From Elysia marginata (Eukaryota > Mollusca > Gastropoda > Plakobranchidae): DNA of 34,391 nucleotides. A program made the position numbers and the translations under genes. Every line of letters begins with the position of its first letter. Position 1 is the stretch's first letter. A model generated the notes under the pieces. It worked only from the letters and a program-made list of their open reading frames with translations, was not told the origin of the DNA and ran no database searches. The DNA lies in NCBI GenBank assembly GCA_019649035.1, contig BMAT01008113.1:56292-90682 (forward strand), in the 5' to 3' direction. Positions 9,101-18,300 of this stretch are shown in pieces.

Positions 9101-11858
9101 CAACGTTGGCCACTATGAGGTCGTTGTTCTTCTGGAATACAATGATGGCGGTGGATCCTGTTTAGAAGTTAAACAATAGAACAAGTTAACTTGACTTACT
9201 TGATGTTAACAAGACAACAAAAAAGAGCATTGCAGGCAATAGTGAAAAATTTTTCAGAACGACCGTTTTAACAAAGCCTTTCCAAGATATATTGAAAAAC
9301 ATATTAGTCACTAACAAAATTACACAGAAAATTTTGGTAAAACTTTGCACCTAAGATAGAACATGTCAATTTTCTTATTATAATCATTAGCAGAACTCCA
9401 ATCACATTGCAGACTTGCTACAAAACCACATGGAAATTTGATTTCCTTCCCAACTATGACAATAAAAGAGACAATGACTTTATAAGCTGCATTTTTTTTA
9501 GAAATAGTTTGCTTGAAACAAATGAGTACATATATATTGTGCCTCAGCATATTGCACAATGTCTTAGCAAGTACTTGCCTGATAGATCCATTCTATCTCT
9601 TGAAAGACACACTAACTGAGCATCAACAGTTCGGACAACACTGTTGATCATCTGGAGTATACATGGAAACAAAACAAAAAACAATTCTTAACCAAGAGTA
9701 CATGATCTTAATTTAAAATTAAGAGCAAAAAGCTTGTCTAAAAAAAAGCAAGATAAAACTTTCTATGGTTTGATTGAATATGAATTTACAGCTCTTCAAG
9801 TACAGTGAAACCCCTTGAACCAAAGCCTTAAATTCCGAATCTCTCATGCTCAAAATTTGAAGTTTTCTACATGTAAAATTTTTTCTTCCTTTTTCGCTTT
9901 GTTAGATTTTATTTTTAGATTTGAGCTCATAATTTGAAGTCCATGATAAAGTTCACTTCTTTTAATCCAAAGCAGTTTTGCTCCTCCAAAGCATGAAAGT
10001 TTTATGATCACTTTATACACAAAGTTGCCGCCCCAAAACAAGGAGGTATCTGTGGCTATGGAATAAGTTTGTTTTTTGCAGACGCACAAGGGTGGGGTGA
10101 GAGAGAAAGGTGCAGTAGCGTAATAATTTAGATATGTGATAACTATTTGAATCTTCTTAGTTCAACGCTTTACTTTATTCCCAAGACATTTGAATTACCA
10201 GAATATATGAGGTTTCTACTGAATAAAAATTGCCTGAAACATTGATTTATAATATAAGGTAATAAATAGAAATGGAGGCAAACTTACACACTTTTTTTTT
10301 TGTTAGGACTAGAGTATCATTTGTGACAAACAAAAGACTGATGAGCAAGTAAGTCTCCAGAATCAGACCTGTGATATTAAAAACAGCATATTATGATATA
10401 TCCGAAGATCAGATATAACAGCAGAGAGAAACAAAATCAAAGCAATCACCTGCTTGACGGCATCTGAGTCAGCCTGGAAGCTTGTCTGTGATATTTCTTT
10501 GTGAATTGCTCGAAAAAGCTGATCTTCTATGTATTCTGCTGCAAACTGATAGACAAAAAAATTGGAAAAGAAAATGTAAAAACTGGGAATTTATTATATA
10601 AATCAGTACTTATAAATATTATAAATAAGCTCCTTAAATCTTATATACGTACAACTTTTACAATTTTTAAAAATTATTTATAGACAACATTCATGAGGAT
10701 TTTACTAGGTGGTGCAGAGAATAAAATGGATTTTATTTAAAAACTGACTTTATTGATTTATGTAATTATTTTGTAATACAGAACTTTCTGCGTAAACTAT
10801 TACGTTAATATATGCCTTGGGAACTGGAACAGTCTGCTATGCCATTCAAACAAGACCTGTGCCATTATAGGCAACAAGGCAAGACTGAAGAGGCGTCATT
10901 TTACTCTTTGCTCAAACATGGCAGATCTAAAATGCTCTAGAAGAAGCCTTTTATTAATACTTTAAAAAAAATAAAATAGATCTGAACGTATCAACCATGT
11001 CGCCAATAATGCCCAATTGCCATCTTTTTTATTTGAAACAATTTTAGTCAACCAAATAGACATTTTTCCAATTAATATGTTAAGTAAATAAGGAAGAAAA
11101 GAATTTGAAAATTGTGAGTTTACAATCAACAATATTACAGTGATGTGACAAACTCATTTCTCTTAAAATCAGATATTCTGCAGCTGTGTGGATGCTAAAT
11201 AGATGTGATAACATACACACAGTTAGAGATATATAACAAGATAGAAAAGAAGAATTATTACTATATTAGAGGCTCTGTAGTGTTTACAAACTAGACCTAA
11301 CTATAATACTAGAAGTAGAAATTCACCATTAAGGTTGTCTAGCCATATATGCCTCTAGAGGGTAAGCCTATGAAATTACTGTTATCTTTATACACTTGTG
11401 TATAAATATTACTTTGGGTAAAATCAGAAATCTAAAATTCTCGAATAGCAAAGCTGGCCTACCTCTCCGCCATGTCCATCAAAAACAGCATACATTGAAT
11501 GGTTTTGATCACAACTGTGTGCAATAAAATTGAAACGATCCTCCATGGTTTTTCTACGCCCTTGAATAGAAAACACTCCCATGTCGTATGTTTTGGCCTC
11601 ATGCGAGTACTTTTTCCGACCGGCACAAAAGTCATTGCTGTCCTGACAGCTGTCATTCAGTGTCACATTAGTTGACTTCCTATAATCGTAATTTCTATAC
11701 TTCCAGCGACAAAAGCAGACAAAAACTGCACGTAGAAGGCGAAGGCAATTAAAGAGAAATAAGACCGAAAAAAATAAAGCAACAGATTCAGGGCAGAAGA
11801 GCCAGTCTCTTATGTATGAGAGGCCTGTTGCAATCAAAATTGATAAAGTGTAAGCCAT
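5908..11858 (-). CDS. PPM1L: PPM1L-like protein phosphatase (PP2C family), complete, six exons
   Basis: The coding sequence joins 11858-11463, 10545-10450, 9651-9579, 9157-9027, 7319-7072 and 6130-5908: 1167 nt, 388 residues plus TGA. It encodes a Mg/Mn-dependent Ser/Thr phosphatase. Motifs in order: two hydrophobic stretches (about residues 5-16 and 25-50) forming an N-terminal anchor; SIQGRRKTMEDRF (metal-binding Asp107); FDGHGG (Asp127); VANVGDSR (207-211); DHKP (227-230); AGGFVTFNG (242-250); SRAFGDYPLK (261-270); LASDGLWD (Asp299); LDNIT (Asp339). ERLDEPHFGAKS near the C terminus is almost identical to human PPM1L, which is 360 residues, membrane-anchored at the ER and acts on stress-kinase signalling and CERT. 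The start is fixed by an in-frame TAA five codons upstream. A Gln/Glu/Ala-rich tail (about 350-388) has no clear counterpart in human PPM1L. PPM1L is preferred over other PP2C members because of the anchor and the DEPHFGAKS block. Confidence 0.93.
6131..7071 (-). other. PPM1L intron 5
   Basis: A 941-bp GT-AG intron (GTAAGT donor). AT-rich; no repeat or exon-like sequence seen. Confidence 0.85.
7072..7319 (-). CDS. PPM1L: PPM1L exon 5 (residues 233-315)
   Basis: The exon starts after a long pyrimidine tract and CCAG with PKEQQRIVDAGGF. It encodes GDYPLK and LASDGLWDVFSNED, carrying catalytic-metal Asp299. It ends TTTATTAG|GTAAGT in phase 2. The match to human PPM1L is clear throughout. Confidence 0.95.
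7903..7943 (+). repeat. Dispersed GACTCATT repeat core in PPM1L intron 4
   Basis: GCCAATTTCGAC, TAGACTCATTTTG and ATGGTTGCGAG match the core found at 32170-32206 and elsewhere in the window. Confidence 0.5.
8318..8920. repeat. (TAA)n-ended SINE-like repeat, copy 2 (longer)
   Basis: A clean (TAA/ATA)n tract at about 8318-8340 is followed by AATTCACTTGTAGAGC, CGCTAATACATACATTAT and AAAACTGTTGTAACAGAGTG, colinear with 3487-3660. A further segment containing ACATTCCAGACCTTAGGAGC may belong to the same element, so the right end is uncertain. It lies antisense-tailed in PPM1L intron 4. Confidence 0.65.
9027..9157 (-). CDS. PPM1L: PPM1L exon 4 (residues 189-232)
   Basis: This exon encodes STAIIVFQKNND, then VANVGDSR and LSTDHKPSD, the central PP2C core. 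It is bounded by AAACAG| and GAT|GTCAGT, entering in phase 1 and leaving in phase 0. Confidence 0.93.
9158..9578 (-). other. PPM1L intron 3, GC-AG type
   Basis: A 421-bp intron with GCAAGT at its 5' end (9578-9573, minus strand) and AAACAG at its 3' end (9158-9163). No repeat recognised. Confidence 0.85.
9579..9651 (-). CDS. PPM1L: PPM1L exon 3 (residues 165-188), followed by a GC donor
   Basis: The 73-nt exon starts after CTCCAG with MINSVVRTVDAQL and ends DRMDLS plus one base. Its donor is AG|GCAAGT, a GC donor with otherwise perfect consensus. The next exon supplies the two bases that make Gly189 and continues STAIIVF, as in the GTTCLIALL segment of human PPM1L. The nearest GT, four bases further on, would shift the frame. 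Confidence 0.87.
9652..10449 (-). other. PPM1L intron 2
   Basis: A 798-bp GT-AG intron, about half of it occupied by the MITE-like element at 9803-10221. Confidence 0.85.
9803..10221. mobile_element. pogo/Tigger-like MITE with diverged inverted ends
   Basis: The left end CAGTGAAACCCCTTGAACC follows a TA. The right end, read inverted, is CAGTAGAAACCTCATATATT. The CAGT(A/G)-AAACC start is typical of pogo/Tigger-type Tc1/mariner elements. The interior has no transposase frame. The right flank is AA rather than TA, so the target-site duplication is imperfect. Confidence 0.5.
10450..10545 (-). CDS. PPM1L: PPM1L exon 2 (residues 133-164)
   Basis: This 32-codon exon is bounded by ATCAG|TTT and CAG|GTGATT, phase 0 at both ends. 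It begins FAAEYIEDQLFRAI and matches the AAEYVKSRLPEAL helix that follows DGHGGE in human PPM1L. It was found by homology and phase. Confidence 0.9.
10546..11462 (-). other. PPM1L intron 1
   Basis: A 917-bp GT-AG intron (GTAGGC donor). AT-rich; nothing else recognised. Confidence 0.85.
11463..11858 (-). CDS. PPM1L: PPM1L exon 1 (residues 1-132)
   Basis: This exon holds the start codon, the hydrophobic anchor, a cytosolic linker and the first two PP2C metal-binding motifs (MEDRF and FDGHGGE). It ends in phase 0 at donor GAG|GTAGGC. Reading on past the donor leaves the family sequence and soon stops, which supports the boundary. Confidence 0.93.
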
Positions 11859-12207
11859 CTTTAGAGGAGCTTACAGAGAAAATTTGCAACTTAGAAGAAT
11901 TCAGCTGAAAAAACCCTGAGACGCCATCTTTGTATACATGTTGATTACAAAAATTGTACTCCAAGGACGTCAACCGTAAACAAAATAACGATTTAGAAAA
12001 AAAACATTATCTAGATCTAAATACTAGATCTAGACCTATAAAATGAAAACAAAAAAATAGTTCAAAAACTTTGTAGACTTATTTTTTAATTTTTTCAACG
12101 AAGAAATATTTTTTGGGGGGTTTTCCATTGTTTTTTGTTTTGACCCGCTATTTATTCAACAAAATCTAAACACTGTTTCTTCTTTTTTAGATATAGATCA
12201 GTTAAAG
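11859..12207. promoter_or_regulatory. Divergent intergenic region, probable bidirectional promoter
   Basis: Only 349 bp separate the PPM1L and ZC3H13-like start codons, so both 5' UTRs and core promoters must share this stretch unless upstream non-coding exons exist. It contains two CTAGATCT words (12011-12032), one TATAAAA on the plus strand (12037-12043), a G run (12114-12120) and a strong acceptor-like TTTTTTAG ending at 12190. The promoter role is inferred from position; no factor site is claimed. Confidence 0.5.
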
Positions 12208-12384
12208 ATGGCTGCCGACGATGCAAAGCTGAAGCTACTCCCAAGGCATCTGCAAAGGTCTCAACCAGCAGTATCGAAATCGAAGCGTCGTGTAACTGTC
12301 GAGGATGATAATGCAGCGGACGAAGAATCTGACCGTCGAAGTGTCTTTGAAAGACTTGGCCCTGGCGGCCTGCAACGTCACGAG
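12208..12384 (+). CDS. ZC3H13: ZC3H13-like exon 1 (residues 1-59)
   Basis: This exon starts at an AAAG ATG G context and carries the diagnostic RRVTVE...RRSVFERLGP box. The donor is CACGAG|GTAGTT, phase 0. TTTCTTCTTTTTTAG just upstream (ending 12190) looks like a splice acceptor, so a non-coding 5' exon may precede it. Confidence 0.87.
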
Positions 12385-15300
12385 GTAGTTCTCTAAAGCC
12401 CAAGTGGGACTGACAGTCATTAGTTTGTAAACACTCACTGGCTCGGTCACTCGACAGTCTACAGTAGAGCCTAGAATCGGTAAAACAAACCTATGGTTAG
12501 GCAGTGAGCTCTCTTAAATTCCACACACCGGTTGGGCTAGTAATATTGAGGTTAAATTGGTCACCTTTGACCCGATACTCTGTGGAGTAACGGAGATCGG
12601 CGGAGGAAGCCGAGGCTGAACTGCAGCTCTCGAGGACTCGTCAGTCTTGGAGTTGTCAGTGTTGTGGAAAGTCGTGTTACAAAATACCTTCTGTTCTGCA
12701 GCCTGACTCCGAGGTCTTCATTCCCACCTGTTGGGATACATTGATATATCTGAGAATGGTGTAAAAAACTAAATTCGCTTCTAGTTCTAGGGTTTTAGCA
12801 TTTAGGGTCTAGTCTTATTAGTAAGCGTAGTTAACAGCCTCCTCTACACATTACTGGTGTCAGAAGTGGGATAAACTACTGTTTGAAACTACTTGCCTAC
12901 AAGAATGTATTTATAATGCAATTTGGTTGACTATGAAAAGTTGCTGATCTAGACTAGAGGAAGTTGGAGGCCTCAGGCCATGGAAATTAAAGCTTGGCAA
13001 GCAAGCTTATCTACTATCTAGATTTAGATTAGTTTGTAAAAATAACTATAGATATAATAAACAGTTGTTGGTATATGTTTTTATTTTATAAATATTTTAT
13101 GTGATGTGACATCCTATCACCTATGACTGATCATGCAAAAGATGCTTGCTGCATAAACCTGAAAATGTCCCCTTCTTCCCTATTCATGTTCACAGCAGTC
13201 TTAACAGTACAGCAGACTACTGAACCCTTACCAGTTAGTTCCATTTGATAAAGTTAAAGTATTATTAGTAGGCAAGGCTCTGTTGATCAACACATCTTTT
13301 GGTATGGAGATAGGTACCGGCAGAGCAGGAAGAAAACCTGAATTGGAGGGAATTTTGGTAAAGTAGATAAATTTTGGGCATGTTCATTTTCAGACTTGGA
13401 ATAAAACATCGTTTTTTCCAGTTAACAACAATTAATTTAAACAGGATGTCAATGTTTTCATTCAATCATTCATTCGTTGTTGATTTAGTTCTTTTATTTT
13501 TCAGAATACCTAAGTACTAACATCTTAAATTTTACAAGGATTTAATTAGTTTGATTGACAATCTAAACACTTCTAGACAAAAAAGGGCCTCTTCCAGTTT
13601 CAGCAACACACAGTTGAATTGAAGTGTTTAGACCTTGCCTTGCAAAATTGGCCAGCTATCTGGTCTTATTTAATCTAGACTCACAAAATAAACACTACAA
13701 GAATTGAAGAAAGAGGTAAAGCTAAGCTTTCGAGCAGTACTGGTCAATTTCTACTTGTTCAGTTGTTGTGGTGACGTCAAACCATTCTGGTTTCATCGTT
13801 AGCCAATGCAATCTAGTTTTGATTGCTATGCCCTCTATGGTCGTTAACAGCCAAGGTATTGCAGGTGTACAGCATTGCTTTTATAAAATACAAGTCTATT
13901 TTGTTCTAAATTTAGATTTGGATCTAGGCCTATGATCAGGTAAGGTTGGGCTCGAATATTAGTAATGGTATAACTAGATCTAAATAGACCTAGAGGTCGA
14001 GATTATTTCAGGACAATTACCAGTACTGAATTAGATGCATAGATTCGAACATAAATTTTACTGGTCTCACTCTCAGGATCTAGAAACTAAACTTGCAGCT
14101 CGACAAGGTGTCATAATTCATTGTTAATAGAGAAAGACTGAAAGTGTTGACAGGCCTATCACAATCAGTATCACATGCAGAACTGAAGCAAACAAAAAAT
14201 CTCCTTATAAATTGAATTTAAAAACTTTTACCTGTTGTTATTGCATAATTACTTTCTTGGTCTTGCCATAAAACTTTCAAACTAGACTTTCTATTTCATG
14301 TTTAATTAATGCTAATTTATTCATAATTACTTTTAACTCCTAACTAGTTCTCTTTTTTAAAAACTTACTAAGAAGCACTAGAGTTTACCTTTAATTTTTC
14401 TCCAGGTTATCTGGAAAATTTTTTAAAACTAGTTTTGCAAACTACTTCATGCATAGCCAAATGTTTTGATTCGGCAATCAATTCAATCCTGCACATAATT
14501 AAACGTGCAAAGAATTGATCAAGGCCATCTTTACAAGATTTTTTCCACCTCCACATTACTTTCAGAAGAGGTTTTGATTACTCTGGTATATAAGTTTTGA
14601 TTTTCAACCTAAACAGTTGCAAAAGAAATGCTTTCATTGATCAACTTGTTGCCATTAACTAAAATGTGCGCATATTATTACGTATTAACATAATGATCCC
14701 TGCAACAAAAAAAAAAAGAAAAGAAAAAAATTAAGCTGAGTTTCATTATAATTTATATTTTATGCATTCTAAAAAGAAATACCTGAAAATGTACAGTAAA
14801 ACTAAAAACATTGTCATAACCAGATATTTTGGTGCTGCAAGTCCTTTATAAAGTTTAAAACTATATAAATAAGGCAAATTTTACATTTATACCCAATTTG
14901 CAGGCTTCTTGGTTTAAATTGTCATAATTCTTTGATTTATTGTCCAAACTCCATTGTGGAAAATGTCATAAATTCTTCTTGAATGCTGGAACTTGCAGCC
15001 ACACTATCAACATTTATTTTATTCAATCAGGGGTTTATAAAAATTAAAAGGGCTTTGCATAGTAAAAACATAATTTGTGAAAAAAATAATTTTGTTGTTT
15101 TATGCCTTTCCCTCAAGCTTTCCTTTTTTATTCACATTTTATGCACAAGAGCTGCTAGTTAGAATTCCTCTTGCAAAATTCTTTTTAACTCAATATTTTG
15201 TTTTGCATATCTAGATCTTTTTTGCTTTGGATAATATGTTGTTAAAACATAAATTTTTCTGATAATATTCCAGATTTTTCAAAGTGCTAAAATGTCTGGA

Positions 15301-18300
15301 AACCCAGTTTTGACTAACATAAAATTCTAAAGAGGCGGCCTATGTCCCGGAAAAAAAATTTGTCTGTTCTTTGTTTTATAGTCTCACGATTAAAGCTTCA
15401 ATTTTGGAATTTTTGATTTTTATGAATAATTTTTTAAACTAGTTATAAACTTATATACATACAATAGTGGGTTTTTAGCCAATTTTTACCTTTTTAATAT
15501 AAAATAAACTGTATTTTTCTGAATTTTTGCAGAATTGAATTCCTGCTTTTTCAATCAACCAATGATAGTTCATTATAAAGCTGTGTATTTGTCTCTTGAT
15601 TTGTGTAGTATTATATGCGCCTCCAGGAAATATTTGATAAGTTTTTTATTCTCGAAATCAAAAAATATTGTGACATACAGAGGTTAGTGAGTAATGACTT
15701 GGGTTCTTGAACTTTCCAAAATAAATTATGGGGAGGAAATACAGAAAAAAGTGGGAGATTTCAAATCTCTCGTCTTGCTGATGGTTCTCTTTACTCCCGT
15801 TCTTGTTGAACATGGACTGTATATACGATAAAGTATAAGGTCATCTTTCATTCATTTGACTTTTTTTTTATATTGTTTTCAGAAACCAAAACTTGATTAT
15901 GGGCAAGGCATGAAAGGACGCAGTAAAAAGTAAGACAAGTCATCTTAGTCAAGTTTTATTTCGTATAAAATCATAAATGTACACAAATTTTTTAAATTTA
16001 ATTTAAATTCTTTTTTTTTTGTCAATCAGTTTTAAAGACGTACATGTATAATTTTTTTTACAAAAAATACTTGAAAATTTATTAATGAGATTCGTTACTA
16101 TTATCAATGTTATTAGTAAAATTGCAGGCTAAATGTGAGTTGGCACTCAGTCAGCTCCAATATAAAAGTCCCTTACTTTCTTTTTGTTAGAACTCGACTT
16201 TCATATTGTAACTGATTAATATATAGATATTATTATTAAACTTGTCGTCTTCTTTCTGTAGGCTTACTTTCTGTCTGTCTAATTCTGTATATGAGTTCCC
16301 CTAATGCCTACTTTTCATTTTTTTTAAATCTCACTTTAACTGTGTTTTCATCCTCCTCTTTATCCGAGTCCACTTGCAGATTTACATACATTTCCCCCCT
16401 TCCCTCTCTCTTCTCTTTCACTTTCACTAGCTGTCTTTACATTACTGTTTATACATGTCTGTCTGCCTCTCCTTCTTCCACCTTCTCTTCTGGCCCTAAA
16501 TCACGAATTTTGTGCTGCAACACCTGCCAGATTATCGTCAAAGACGGCATCATTTCTTAGTTCTAGATCACGCCTGCCTGAATATAGTCACTCAAAGGTG
16601 GTTTTGTTCCTTAAGATCTAGATCTCAATCTTGAATCCATTGATTCCAGGATTTTAGTTTACATAACTATTTGCCTAGGCTAGCCTTAAGTTCTTTGTTT
16701 ATGTCACATAAGATTCTTGAACGACCAGAAGATAAATTTACCCACAGCAAGGTTAGCCCCTCTAGGTTAGTTCCTCTGCTCATCTTGGACTAGAAATGCT
16801 AACCATTTTTGGAAGCCTCGCCCAGAAGGTAAAGTTTGGCTCTCTCATCGCAGTTTAGCACTAAATCAGGCAAAATGTTCCATGGCGTCAGATCTCTCTA
16901 AAAAATAGACCTAGGACTCTAGGAGGTGTAACCTTATCTAGGTCATTAATGCTATCAGCGCATTATATAGCAAAAAACTCAAAAACGTTAGAAAACAATT
17001 TTCTTTATTTTGTCAATTTTATTTGTGTTTTGATCTCTTGCAGCGAAGGCGAGAAGAGCCCTGACAACCTGCGGCTCAAGTTTAAAGGCAGCAAAGACAG
17101 AGAGACCAAAGTGCGCTCACAAGTTGTGCCATTAGTGGTCAAGAAAGCAGCCGATGGAGGAAGTGAAGAGGATAGTGCTGATGAATCAGACAACTGGTCC
17201 ATCGATAGTGAGTAATACTAATAGACCTTAGAAACAGAATTGTGAATAACATCTTCGTGATTTTGTCTTCTGATAATACGTTTTTGCTAAATGGAGCAAT
17301 CATCCAGTGCCATGCATTAAAGCATTGGCAATCGCATCCTTCCACTCTTCTCGATCCATCATCACTTCCCATGTCTCTTTATCATCCTTTCTTTGCCAAG
17401 CCACTTCACCAGTCTGTCTGTTATCTTCTCCCATTGTCTACCCCTATTACTTAGGTTTTCTTCGTGATTTTGTCTTCTGATAATATGTTTTGCTAAATGG
17501 AGCAGTCATCCAGTGCCATGCATTAAAGCATTGGCAATCACATCCTTCCACTCTTCTCGATCCATCATCACTTCCCATGTCTCTTTATCATCCTTTCTTT
17601 GCCAAGCCACTTCACCAGTCTGTCTGTTATCTTCTCCCATTGTCTACCCCTATTACTTAGGTTTTCTACTCAGCATTTCAGTTGTCATTTGGTGTTTTTA
17701 GTTTTTTTTTCTTCTCATAGCATGTCCAAAAAGTGTTTCCAGTTATTTTTGAATTTTAGGTATGAGCAACCTTTTTCTGTGCATTTAGAACTATTTTGTT
17801 TGACTTCCTTGCCGTGTGCGATATTCATAGAATTTTTCCCAAGAATCACATTTCTGTTGCCTCCAATGTATCACATAACAGGCTGATAATGACTTTAAAT
17901 TTCTTGAAGTGCTCAATTCATCTGTACAACTGAGAGGCTCACTTGTATACTTGTATCAATTTTTTGTTTCCAATTTTTCAAATTTTGCACATGTACTGCT
18001 ATGTCAAGTCATAGCTCTGGCAGAATAAAGAATAATGAAGTTTATCCATTTTTTTTTCTTCAGATAGTCTCCCACTTTGTTTTTATGAAGACTATTAAAA
18101 AAGTGTAGAAAATGTTGTGGACATGAAAGATTTATGTTTTAAAGATATTTCAGTTTGAAATGACCACAGAAACAAGTTAACTTTGAATTATCAATAGACA
18201 TTACATAAATCTATCAAGAATAAAACTAATATGAATGTGAATGAGGCAAATATTCGAATTATACCAATTTGAATTTTATCTATACTTGAATGTTAGGTTA

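Noticed and set aside
16291-16560. Plus-strand Ser/Leu/Phe-rich open frame in intron 2
   Set aside because: It is a product of a pyrimidine-rich tract (TCT/CTT codons); no splice sites in phase with the gene.
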